Position numbers and translations under genes: made by a program. This document shows positions 27,033 to 35,335 of a stretch of 64,000 nt of DNA, in pieces. Numbering within the stretch: position 1 is the first letter of the stretch; every line of letters begins with the position of its first letter. Origin of the DNA: Acidobacteriaceae bacterium (lineage in GTDB: Bacteria > Acidobacteriota > Terriglobia > Terriglobales > Acidobacteriaceae); the NCBI GenBank assembly GCA_003132405.1, contig PKXQ01000099.1, positions 60,584 to 124,583 on the forward strand, written 5' to 3'. The notes under the pieces were generated by a model. It made no database searches. It saw nothing but the letters and a program-made list of their open reading frames with translations, and was not told the DNA's origin.

Positions 27033-28322
27033 ATGGAGAACGATGCTGTTGTCATCCGCGCCGAGAGCTTAGGCAAGAAATATCTGATCGGTCACCAGGG
27101 TGAGCGCGAACGCTACGTTGCCCTTCGGGACGTGGTCGCCCATAATGTGCACCGACTGGGGCGGACCGCGATGGATCTGGTGCGCGGCTGCCCCATGGTA
27201 GACGGCGATGAGTTGGAAGAGTTTTGGGCCCTTAAAGACGTAAGCTTTGAGATAAAGCGCGGCGAGGTGACTGGTGTGATCGGGCCCAACGGCGCCGGCA
27301 AGAGCACACTTTTGAAGATTCTTTCGCGCATCACGGAGCCGAGCGAAGGACGCGTGACGATCAATGGCCGCGTGGCGAGCTTGCTTGAGGTTGGCACAGG
27401 CTTCCACCCGGAGCTTACGGGTCGGGAGAACATCTTTCTCAACGGTGCCATCCTCGGGATGACTAAGAAGGAGATCAAAGCAAAGTTCGATGAAATCGTG
27501 GCCTTCTCCGAGGTCGAGAAATTTCTCGATACCCCAGTCAAACGCTACAGTTCCGGGATGTATGTCCGCCTCGCGTTCGCTGTCGCCGCGCATCTCGAGC
27601 CGGAGATTCTCATCGTGGATGAGGTGCTTGCGGTCGGGGACGCGCAATTTCAGAAAAAATGCCTCGGGAAGATGCAGGATGTGTCGCAGGAAGGGCGAAC
27701 GGTGCTCTTCGTAAGTCATGACATGAGAAAAGTGACCGCCCTTTGCAGCCGAGGAATTCTTCTGAACCGCGGAAAAATCAAGCGAGACGGACAGATGGCA
27801 ATGGTTGCTGACGTTTATCTGACGCACAGATTAAATTCGGGAGGATTTGCGGACCTTGCCAACCGGGAAGATCGGTCAGGCAGTGGCGAGGTCCAGTTTC
27901 AATCCATTGAGTTGCTCGTCGATGGTGAACAGCGTCGGACATTCGCATTTAGAGAGCCCTTATCGCAAAAGATCCGTGTCAAGGTGAAGAAGCGAATTGG
28001 AGCGGCTTTGGTCCAAACGACCATTGTATCGAGCGACGGTGTGCCCGTCTGTTGCTTCATGAATACTGATGAAGGGTGCAATTGGCTCGCAGACATCGGT
28101 GATTACGAGTTCACGATCACAATCGAACGTCTGCTCTTGTATCCTGGTACATATTCGATCGAACTCTGGTTAGGAGATAGGAACAGGTATCGGATAGATC
28201 TTATAAACGAAGCCATCAGCTTTACCGTGTATCAAGGCACGAACAGCGAGTTGGAGCGCTCATTGGACCGAGCCAACGGCCTAGTCTATCAGAGCGCAAT
28301 TTGGAACTATGTAAAACAATAG
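27033..28322 (+). CDS. wzt: Polysaccharide ABC transporter ATP-binding protein with C-terminal substrate domain
   Basis: ATPase partner of Wzm. Residues ~1-250 form the ABC domain: Walker A GPNGAGKST, signature YSSGMYVRL, Walker B ILIVDEVLAVGD and H-loop VSHDM. Residues ~265-429 form a beta-rich extension like the carbohydrate-binding domain of E. coli O9a Wzt, which recognises the polymer's finished end. An extended Wzt usually implies a chain with a terminal modification, so one of the nearby methyltransferases may act as chain terminator (inference). 429 residues is normal for the long form. Confidence 0.94.
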   Translation: MENDAVVIRAESLGKKYLIGHQGERERYVALRDVVAHNVHRLGRTAMDLVRGCPMVDGDELEEFWALKDVSFEIKRGEVTGVIGPNGAGKSTLLKILSRITEPSEGRVTINGRVASLLEVGTGFHPELTGRENIFLNGAILGMTKKEIKAKFDEIVAFSEVEKFLDTPVKRYSSGMYVRLAFAVAAHLEPEILIVDEVLAVGDAQFQKKCLGKMQDVSQEGRTVLFVSHDMRKVTALCSRGILLNRGKIKRDGQMAMVADVYLTHRLNSGGFADLANREDRSGSGEVQFQSIELLVDGEQRRTFAFREPLSQKIRVKVKKRIGAALVQTTIVSSDGVPVCCFMNTDEGCNWLADIGDYEFTITIERLLLYPGTYSIELWLGDRNRYRIDLINEAISFTVYQGTNSELERSLDRANGLVYQSAIWNYVKQ

Positions 28323-28587
28323 ATAACTTCCAGCTCTGCGGACCGATAAGAACACCGCGACAGGTAGTCGTTACCTGACTCCAGTGAATATCCCATTAAA
28401 CCAATTTTCTATTTCTTCCCCGGAAATGAAGACTGCTGAACTGTTGCGCCGTAATGCAGTTTGCAGTCAGGAATCAGCATCACTAATCAAGGAAAACCAA
28501 GTAGGACTGTAGACTGTTGCGAAGAGTCGAATCTCATACGCGGCGATCTGCTTTTGGACGGAGCACCGCCAGAAGCGGAGGAGTGTA

Positions 28588-29682
28588 GTGCCCAAGGTCC
28601 TGATACCGACAGATGATCAATCGTGCACCACTTCGGGATTAGCGGACGGGTATCGGTCATTAGGGTGGGAGGTAGCGACTGGTGCCCTAAACTTCAAGCT
28701 TCGGGCTGCGCACTATGACGCTGTGCATTATCAATGGCCGGAGGAATACACCGGATGGCAACGTCCGCCAAAGGAGCACCAAATTGCTGAAATCGAGGAC
28801 TGCGTCAAGTGGTGGGCTTCGAGAGCAGCAAGCATCTTTACAGTGCATAATCTCTATCCGCACGCAGGCGTTGGGAACCCCGCCTTTCATGATCTGTACT
28901 CCTGCTTTTACCGGCACTGTCACGTAATATCTCACTTCAGCCATACGTCTCATCGTTTGGTGCTCGAAGAATTTCCTGACGCTTGTAAATCCCGACACGT
29001 TGTACACTATCCAGAAAGCCATGAGGTTATGCTAGTCAGGCAGAGGCAAAGAGGCAGCCGGCGGGCGGAGATGAATATTCGTGACGACGAGTTCGTGATA
29101 CTCATGTTGGGCCAGCTACGTTCTTGGGAGGAGATCGAGCTGATAATGCGCGCCTATGATCTGGCTAAGATACCCAAGAAGCGGCTCCTGATGGCTGGCA
29201 AGACCATAGTCTGTGCAGAAACTTGGCAGACCAGGCTGCGTCTACGCGGATGGGACTGGTGGCTGAAACGGCGGGGCGCCGTTGTTGACACAACGTGGGT
29301 TCCGGAGGATGAACTTTCCCGATTCCTCGATTCAAGTGATGTGAGTATTGTTCCACGATTGGCGGGGCTGAACTCCGCAATTATCTTTTCGGCAATGACC
29401 TTTGGGCGGATGATAATTGCTCCAAATTGTGGTGCATATCCAGAGCATCTCGCGGGTACGCGCAATCTGCTGTATCAACCCGGCGATGCTACGAGCTTTG
29501 CATCCAAATTGGAGGAGGCGGCCGCGCTCGGCACAGATGATATTGGCCGTGAGAATGCAGTTGTTGCTTCGAAGTGGAGTCCGCAGGAACGTTGCCGCGT
29601 TTGTTTGGAGGCGGCTGCCAACTTACATTTATTCTCCAAGGACAGGACCGAGGCGTCAACTCCAGATTGCGCCCAAGCCTGA
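28588..29682 (+). CDS. Glycosyltransferase (GT-B, family 4-like)
   Basis: A 364-residue protein. Its N-terminus is a GT-B-like Rossmann domain (KVLIPTDDQSCTTSGLADGY, TVHNLYPHAG). The C-terminal half contains VILMLGQLRSWEEIELIMRA, a donor-domain start, and a late MTFGRMIIAPNCGAYPEHL segment. The E-x7-E motif is weak, replaced around NSAIIFSAMTFG. It is preceded by a 265-base gap with nothing recognised. Likely a sugar transferase of the cluster; specificity is unknown. Confidence 0.75.
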   Translation: MPKVLIPTDDQSCTTSGLADGYRSLGWEVATGALNFKLRAAHYDAVHYQWPEEYTGWQRPPKEHQIAEIEDCVKWWASRAASIFTVHNLYPHAGVGNPAFHDLYSCFYRHCHVISHFSHTSHRLVLEEFPDACKSRHVVHYPESHEVMLVRQRQRGSRRAEMNIRDDEFVILMLGQLRSWEEIELIMRAYDLAKIPKKRLLMAGKTIVCAETWQTRLRLRGWDWWLKRRGAVVDTTWVPEDELSRFLDSSDVSIVPRLAGLNSAIIFSAMTFGRMIIAPNCGAYPEHLAGTRNLLYQPGDATSFASKLEEAAALGTDDIGRENAVVASKWSPQERCRVCLEAAANLHLFSKDRTEASTPDCAQA

Positions 29683-29740
29683 GACTGGAAGTCGGTCTGC
29701 TCCACTCGCGACCCGGCATTCAACAGTTAGAGATAGTCTA

Positions 29741-30466
29741 ATGGGAATACGTGGATCGAAGCTCCAGTCGTTCAGCCAGAAGTATTGGATTGGAAAAACC
29801 GATGGCGGGCACCGGTACTCGACGGAGCAATGGTTTCAGAAATACGCTTCTGAGCTTCTGGCGATGCTACCCTTCAGAGGCACATTGCTTGATGTGGGCT
29901 GCGGCGCTTGTCAGCTGACGACGTACCTCGCGCCAGAATTTGAACAGGTGTACGCGGTCGACTTCTCCGAAACGATGCTAGCGACGGCACGTCAGCGAAT
30001 TGAAAGTCGTAGCCTTACGAACGTGAAACTGCTTTCCGGGACCGCGCAAAAGTTCCCCGAGGTAATCAGCAGCGCAAATGTGATCCTGTCTTATCAGCTA
30101 CTCCAATATCTGACTCTTACAGACTTTAGACAACACCTCCGTGAGTGCCAGCGCGTTTTAAACGGGGGCGGAATGGTTTGCGCCGCAATGATCCCTAACT
30201 CGGCACAGAGAGACTTGTACTACCAAAGGCAGTTGATTCCCAACCAACAACAGTTTGTTGGGCGAATGCGAAGATGGATCCAGCTTACGCGGAGGCGCCT
30301 CATTGCGCATTTTCAGCGGAACTTACTTTGGGACGGGATCGGAAATTGGTTTTCGCAAGCGGATATAGAAAGGATAGCTAACGAAAGCGGATTTGATGTC
30401 GAATTTCGCAATTCTTGGTTTTACGAATACCGTTTCCACGCACTCCTGACTCGAAAGGAGCTTTAG
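29741..30466 (+). CDS. Class I SAM-dependent methyltransferase
   Basis: A 241-residue protein with SAM motif I LLDVGCGACQLTTYL and acidic loop VYAVDFSETML, then motif II-like VILSYQLLQYL. Probably methylates a sugar or lipid-linked intermediate, given its place in the cluster. ATG 29741 fits the domain; the frame stays open back to 29417 and overlaps the upstream gene, which I regard as non-coding extension. Confidence 0.85.
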   Translation: MGIRGSKLQSFSQKYWIGKTDGGHRYSTEQWFQKYASELLAMLPFRGTLLDVGCGACQLTTYLAPEFEQVYAVDFSETMLATARQRIESRSLTNVKLLSGTAQKFPEVISSANVILSYQLLQYLTLTDFRQHLRECQRVLNGGGMVCAAMIPNSAQRDLYYQRQLIPNQQQFVGRMRRWIQLTRRRLIAHFQRNLLWDGIGNWFSQADIERIANESGFDVEFRNSWFYEYRFHALLTRKEL

Positions 30467-30598
30467 TCCGCCAAAGCGCGTCATTCGACTCTCGCAGATT
30501 GAACAGGTGCCACGTCATCGCAATTGCTCTTGAGGAGCGTTGTGACAGTCGAAGCCGCGCCGCAATCTCCAAAGATAGGTGGTGCTAAACGATAAAAT

Positions 30599-31642
30599 AT
30601 GGAATCCGTCATCAAATACGCAAAGCCTCCAAGAACGTCGCTGAGACTCCCGTTAACCTACGATGAACTGGTGAAACGATCTCCCCAAGGGAGCATTTTT
30701 GCTCATCGTTGGTGGCTCGAGGCGGTGGCGCCGGGGATGCATGAGATTTTGGAAATCAAGCAGGGCGATGAAATCCAAGCTGCTTGGCCGATCGTTTTCG
30801 ACGACGGAGATGAAGCCAAGCATGTCTGCATGCCGGCTTTGACTCAAAAATTGGGCATACTTTTCGCACCGACTAGCGCGAGACCGATCGAAGCACAATC
30901 GAAAAACCAAAAGCTGACGACGGAATTGATTGAGCAATTAGGAGATACGGCCAGCTTTCACCAGAATTTTCACGAGAACTTCAACGATTGGCTACCGTTT
31001 TGTTGGCAAGGATTTAATCAAACGACCCGTTATACCTATGTTTTTGAGGACATGTCGGACCTAAATGCTTTATGGAACAACCTGCGTCAGAAAACCCGGA
31101 CGGAAATTAGACAGGCTCAAAAATTGGGAATTCAAGTCAGGGATGATCTTGATTTAGACCAGTTTTTGGACGTGATCCGCAAGACATTTGCACGTCAAAA
31201 CAGAAGCCCTTTGGGTAACGACGAGCTTGTTCGTCGCATAGATACAGCTTGTTTCCAGAATGCAGGGCGCAAGATACTTGCGGGCGTGGACCTCCAAGGG
31301 AGAGTACATGCTGCGGTCTACGTAGCTTGGGTCGGTAACCAAGCCTACACCCTGATGGGAGGAGGCGACCCAGAGCTTAGGCACAGCAATGCCTACAGGT
31401 TGGTTTCTTGGGAAGCGATGGTTTTTGCCAGATCGATTGCGAGGCGTTTGGATCTTGTGGGATCCATGCTGCCGCAGGTGGAGCCCGTGTTCCGCGGATT
31501 CGGGGCAAGACAGGTGCCCTATTTTTCGATCACGAAGGTCCCTCCGAGACCGACGTCTTTGAGGACCTATCTATGGAAGTCCATCGAATTCCGGTGGACT
31601 CAGGTGCGTAGAAAGTTGCGCGCCGCCGCAAAGAAACGATAA
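30599..31642 (+). CDS. FemAB/GNAT-like acyl- or aminoacyltransferase, copy 1
   Basis: A 347-residue protein resembling the FemAB-type (double GNAT) family. The N-terminal half contains SPQGSIFAHRWWLEAVAPG, and the C-terminal GNAT half contains RKILAGVDLQGRVHAAVYVA followed by YTLMGGGDPELR. The family transfers acyl or aminoacyl groups; in glycan clusters it probably acylates an amino sugar. It has a tandem paralogue at 31898-32893, with near-identical 5' sequence over about 90 bases. The exact substrate is unknown. Confidence 0.8.
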   Translation: MESVIKYAKPPRTSLRLPLTYDELVKRSPQGSIFAHRWWLEAVAPGMHEILEIKQGDEIQAAWPIVFDDGDEAKHVCMPALTQKLGILFAPTSARPIEAQSKNQKLTTELIEQLGDTASFHQNFHENFNDWLPFCWQGFNQTTRYTYVFEDMSDLNALWNNLRQKTRTEIRQAQKLGIQVRDDLDLDQFLDVIRKTFARQNRSPLGNDELVRRIDTACFQNAGRKILAGVDLQGRVHAAVYVAWVGNQAYTLMGGGDPELRHSNAYRLVSWEAMVFARSIARRLDLVGSMLPQVEPVFRGFGARQVPYFSITKVPPRPTSLRTYLWKSIEFRWTQVRRKLRAAAKKR

Positions 31643-31749
31643 TCAAGATAGGAATCCATCAAGCAGAGGAGAACAAATCTAAATGAAGGTGCGATTTGGA
31701 AGGATGCAAATGCGTCGCTAGCGACTCCACACTTCTTCCACCGTGACAT

Positions 31750-31878
31750 GGGTTTTTCCATCCGATGTGAACCTGCGCTTCCAGCCCCGCCGCGCTGGTC
31801 TAGTTCGGTAACGCTTTCATGTCGCCTGTATTGATGATGCTTTAGTTTGGTTTTCTTCCTGATTTCAGGTCGTTTTTC
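31750..31878 (+). pseudogene. Decayed fragment of a Wzm-type ABC permease
   Basis: The frame from 31771 reads TCASSPAALV*FGNAF, then MSPVLMML*FGFLPDFRS. It aligns without gaps over 36 codons to the intact Wzm at 26567-26674 (PCASSVVALVEFAITF, ILLVLMMLWFGVLPDFRI). Two in-frame stops (TAG at 31801 and 31843, the latter replacing TGG) make it non-coding. Nucleotide identity is clear over the second half. Weaker similarity (VFPS..V versus YFPRLIV) extends upstream. It is a scar of a second or rearranged transporter gene. Confidence 0.8.
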
Positions 31879-31897
31879 GGGTTCTACGGAGTAACCG

Positions 31898-32893
31898 GTG
31901 AGCCTCGCGGTCGACGGCTACGAAGAGTTCGTGAAACGATCTCCCCAAGGGAGCATTTTTGCTCATCGTTGGTGGCTCGAGGCGGTGGCGCCGGGGATGC
32001 ATGAGATTTTGGAAATCAATGAGGGCGATGGAATCCGAGCTGCTTGGCCGATTGTCTATCGCAAGAGCGACGGAGCCAAGCATGTCTGCATGCCGGCTTT
32101 GACTCAAAAATTGGGCATACTCCTCGCGCCTTCTGGCGCGAGACCGGTCGAAGCACAATCGAAGAACCAAAGGCGTACGACGGAGTTGATCGAGCAATTA
32201 GGAGATACTGCCAGCTTTCATCAGAATTTTCACGAGAACTTCACTGATTGGTTGCCCTTTTATTGGCGGGGGTACGCCCAAACTACACGCTATACGTATG
32301 TGCTGGAAGACATTTCCGATCTAACTTCTGTGTGGAATGGTATGCGGCCAAACCATCGACGCGATATTCAAAGAGCGACACGGCTGGGCATCCGAATAAT
32401 AGACAGCCTCGACATGGCGAAGTTTTTAGAATTGAATCGCAAGACGTTTACCCGTCAAGGCCGGGAGCCGTTGGCGAGCGATGAACTAATTCTTCGTTTA
32501 GATAGGGCTTGTTGCGCCAATGCAGGACGTAAGATTTTTGCAGGTGTCGACTCTCAGGGAAGAATCCACGCGGCGGTTTATATCGCGTGGTCAAACGACA
32601 CGGCCTACTATTTGATGGGAGGGAGCGAGCCGAATCTTCGCAAGAGTGGCGCGCAGTTGCTGGCTCTTTGGGAAGCAGTAATTTTCGCCAGCTCAGTCGT
32701 GAAACGGTTCGACTTCGAGGGTTCCATGCTGCAACAGGTCGAGCACGGTTTTCGCGGATTTGGGGCAAGGCAGCTACCCTATTCTTCGATCACGAAAGTC
32801 CCGCCAACACCAACATCTTTGAGCGGATTCTTACGGGCCTCCATTAGATTCCGTTGGAATCGGGCGCGTAGAACGGTCGCGAATCGATTTTGA
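31898..32893 (+). CDS. FemAB/GNAT-like acyl- or aminoacyltransferase, copy 2
   Basis: A 331-residue paralogue of the 30599-31642 product. The same blocks appear in order: SPQGSIFAHRWWLEAVAPG, the MPALTQKLGI segment, FHQNFHENF, then RKIFAGVDSQGRIHAAVYIA and YYLMGGSEPNLRKSG. The first third is almost identical in DNA to copy 1, while the rest has diverged strongly, suggesting local gene conversion. GTG 31898 is the start; the N-terminal ~13 residues differ from copy 1 and lie just after the Wzm remnant. Probably a second acyltransferase of altered specificity. Confidence 0.8.
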   Translation: MSLAVDGYEEFVKRSPQGSIFAHRWWLEAVAPGMHEILEINEGDGIRAAWPIVYRKSDGAKHVCMPALTQKLGILLAPSGARPVEAQSKNQRRTTELIEQLGDTASFHQNFHENFTDWLPFYWRGYAQTTRYTYVLEDISDLTSVWNGMRPNHRRDIQRATRLGIRIIDSLDMAKFLELNRKTFTRQGREPLASDELILRLDRACCANAGRKIFAGVDSQGRIHAAVYIAWSNDTAYYLMGGSEPNLRKSGAQLLALWEAVIFASSVVKRFDFEGSMLQQVEHGFRGFGARQLPYSSITKVPPTPTSLSGFLRASIRFRWNRARRTVANRF

Positions 32894-33136
32894 GAGCAGC
32901 AAGCGAACCAAAATCACTCACTGCAGAATGGCCAGTTCCGACCGAGATTGTGGTGACGAACCGGCCCAATCTACCGGAGTCGCGCTGAGTCAAGCTGGGG
33001 CCAACGAGCGACTTTCTTTTTTGGTGACGAATTGCTCCCACGTTCATACTCCTTTGTGGAGAGTATCGGAAAATTCCCAAGCTTTTTGCGCGAATCACGC
33101 GAGCAGCTTTGAAGTGATCCGGCAGGTCAAAAGCTA

Positions 33137-35320
33137 ATGCTCAACGTTGGCATCATTGGAACAGGCTTGATCGCCAGAGATCATGCCTTGGCGATCTCAA
33201 TGCTCCCTGGTAGCGTCAGCCTCATCGCCGTAGCCGACGTCGCTCCCGAAAGACTTCAGGATTTCAGTGCTTCATTCCTCGTGCCACGCCGTTACCAAGA
33301 CGCCGCGGAATTGATCGCGGACCCTGAGGTGGATCTCGTGACGATCACAACGCCGCCGTCGGCCCATGAGGCAATAGCGGTGGCGGCGCTTGACGCCGGC
33401 AAATATGTCTTCTGCGAGAAGCCGCTCGCTCACTCGCTCGCCAGCGCCGGTCGAATTGTGGAGGCCGAAGGCCGCAATCCCGGACGATTAGCAGTTAGTC
33501 ACCAACTGCGGTACGACCCGTCGTTCCGCCGGCTGATATGGCTGTGTAGCAATGGTTGGGTTGGGAAGATTCAGTCGGCGCTGATTGAGAGGCACAGTTA
33601 TATTCCGCACTCCAATCACGGGAAGCAAGGATGGTGGGGCTCATGGAAAGTGGCTGGCGGCGGAGTTTTCATGACGCAACTCATTCACGAACTGGATCTC
33701 CTTTTGCTGGCGATGGGTCGCCCGTTGTCGGTCAGCGCGGCCATGGATACCCGCTATGCTGGAATCGAATCCGAAGATTATGCGGAGGCAACAATCCGGT
33801 TTGTCGGCGAAGCCACGGCTCGGTGCGTCGCGTCTGTGAACTCCGGGCATGTTCGCGGTGGTTTTACGATATATGGCAGCTCTGGAACGGTCGGCTTGCC
33901 GTGGAATTTCACGACCCACGACTCGAGTCGTCTGCCGAAAGCGATGAAGGAGCTAGACAGAGCGCTCCCGGACACGCGCCCTCGATCCGCAGCACTTGTT
34001 AGCCGTGGTTCCCGTTTTCTAGCGAGGCGTTTGGGTCTCAAAGCCAAGGTCGCCTTGACGCCGCATGCTCGCCTTTATCAAGAAATTGCGGACAAGATTA
34101 AGAGCGGGGATCCACTCCCGATTCCGCCTGCTGCCGCGCTCGGTTCACTGGAGTTGTGCGCCGCTGCTTACGAGTCCGCTCTGACGGGTAAGGTGATCGG
34201 ACTTCCTCTGGATTCGACAAGCATAGTTTATCGTGGGATATCTAAGGAAGATTACGATGCGCGCAAATGCTCGCTGAAGAAACCGGAGCGGACGTCGATC
34301 CAAACCGTAAGGAAGAACGCAAACGGCAACGCGATCCGTGTCGGCCTTATCGGGCTGGACACCTCCCACGCTTCGGCGTTCACGAGCATTCTGCACAACC
34401 CCGATGATCCATTTCACATTCCCGGCGCGAGGGTCGTCGCAGCTTATCCCGGCGGCTCGCCCGACATGCCGATCAGTATCTCCCGCGTGACCGGTTTTAC
34501 AAGGGAGCTGAGGGACATTTATGGCGTCCGAATTATGGATGCACCCGAGGAGGTAGCCGAGGCGTGTGATCTCGTCTGCATCCTCGCATCTGACGGCCGC
34601 GTTCACCCGGCATTGTTCCGTGCCGTCACCGGTTGCAGCAGATCGGTGTTTGTGGACAAACCATTCGCCGTATCGCCCGCCGACGCGCAGCACATGTTTA
34701 TGCTTGCCGCAGAAACGGGCACGCGCGTTTTCGCTAGCTCGGCATTCCGTTACGCAGATGACCTGGTAAACGCGCTGAATTCGATCCGGGCAGCGGGAGA
34801 GCGGGTGAAAACGTGCTGTGTGCGCTACTGGTTGCAAATTCAAGAGACTCAAGGTCGTTATTTCTGGTACGGCATTCATGCATCCGAGATGCTGCTCGCG
34901 GTTATGGGCAAGGGAGTGCGCGAGGTCGAGGTCTCCCAGCAAGGTGATCGCGATACGATTGTCGTCTGGCATGAAGACGGACGGCAATCCTCTCTAATAG
35001 GGTCCCAAAATGACGGAGCTTTTCACGTCAGCATTGAGACCGACAAGCGGACGTTGGAGGTGGACCTCGGTCCTTCGGTTCCGTCGCTCGCGGCGCGCGT
35101 GCTCGCGGCCGCTCTCGATGTGTTGACTGAGGGCCAGTTCCCGCGGCTGTGGGGTGCAACGGCAGCCGGGTCCGTGTCCGGGAACCGACCAGGACGTGCT
35201 TTCGATCCCGACGACCAAGAGACCCTGGAGGTCATCGGTCTGCTGGATGCTGCACAGCGTAGCTACGCTTCTAAGAAGAGAGCTAGTATCCAGCGAATCG
35301 CACCGACGCTTTCTTTATAG
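33137..35320 (+). CDS. Tandem Gfo/Idh/MocA oxidoreductase fusion protein
   Basis: A 727-residue protein made of two NAD(P)-dependent sugar-oxidoreductase units. Unit 1 (~1-385): Rossmann motif VGIIGTGLIARDHA, VTITTPPSAHE, catalytic Lys in FCEKPLA, then the alpha/beta C-domain. Unit 2 (~400-727): VGLIGLDTSHASAF, LASDGRVHPA, VDKPFAVSPADA, and a shorter C-domain. Single members are about 330-390 residues, so this is a fusion. Such enzymes oxidise or reduce nucleotide-sugar carbons; with the DegT aminotransferase directly downstream (15 bases), a 3-keto/amino-sugar route is plausible. Confidence 0.88.
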   Translation: MLNVGIIGTGLIARDHALAISMLPGSVSLIAVADVAPERLQDFSASFLVPRRYQDAAELIADPEVDLVTITTPPSAHEAIAVAALDAGKYVFCEKPLAHSLASAGRIVEAEGRNPGRLAVSHQLRYDPSFRRLIWLCSNGWVGKIQSALIERHSYIPHSNHGKQGWWGSWKVAGGGVFMTQLIHELDLLLLAMGRPLSVSAAMDTRYAGIESEDYAEATIRFVGEATARCVASVNSGHVRGGFTIYGSSGTVGLPWNFTTHDSSRLPKAMKELDRALPDTRPRSAALVSRGSRFLARRLGLKAKVALTPHARLYQEIADKIKSGDPLPIPPAAALGSLELCAAAYESALTGKVIGLPLDSTSIVYRGISKEDYDARKCSLKKPERTSIQTVRKNANGNAIRVGLIGLDTSHASAFTSILHNPDDPFHIPGARVVAAYPGGSPDMPISISRVTGFTRELRDIYGVRIMDAPEEVAEACDLVCILASDGRVHPALFRAVTGCSRSVFVDKPFAVSPADAQHMFMLAAETGTRVFASSAFRYADDLVNALNSIRAAGERVKTCCVRYWLQIQETQGRYFWYGIHASEMLLAVMGKGVREVEVSQQGDRDTIVVWHEDGRQSSLIGSQNDGAFHVSIETDKRTLEVDLGPSVPSLAARVLAAALDVLTEGQFPRLWGATAAGSVSGNRPGRAFDPDDQETLEVIGLLDAAQRSYASKKRASIQRIAPTLSL

Positions 35321-35335
35321 GGACCCACAAATCGA

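Noticed and set aside
29417..29740. N-terminal extension of the methyltransferase frame
   Set aside because: Overlaps the preceding glycosyltransferase, is Arg-rich and lacks a domain; ATG 29741 starts the family fold.
32928..33137. Plus-strand 69-codon frame before the Gfo/Idh/MocA fusion
   Set aside because: No motif and no ribosome site; overlaps the start of a secure gene.
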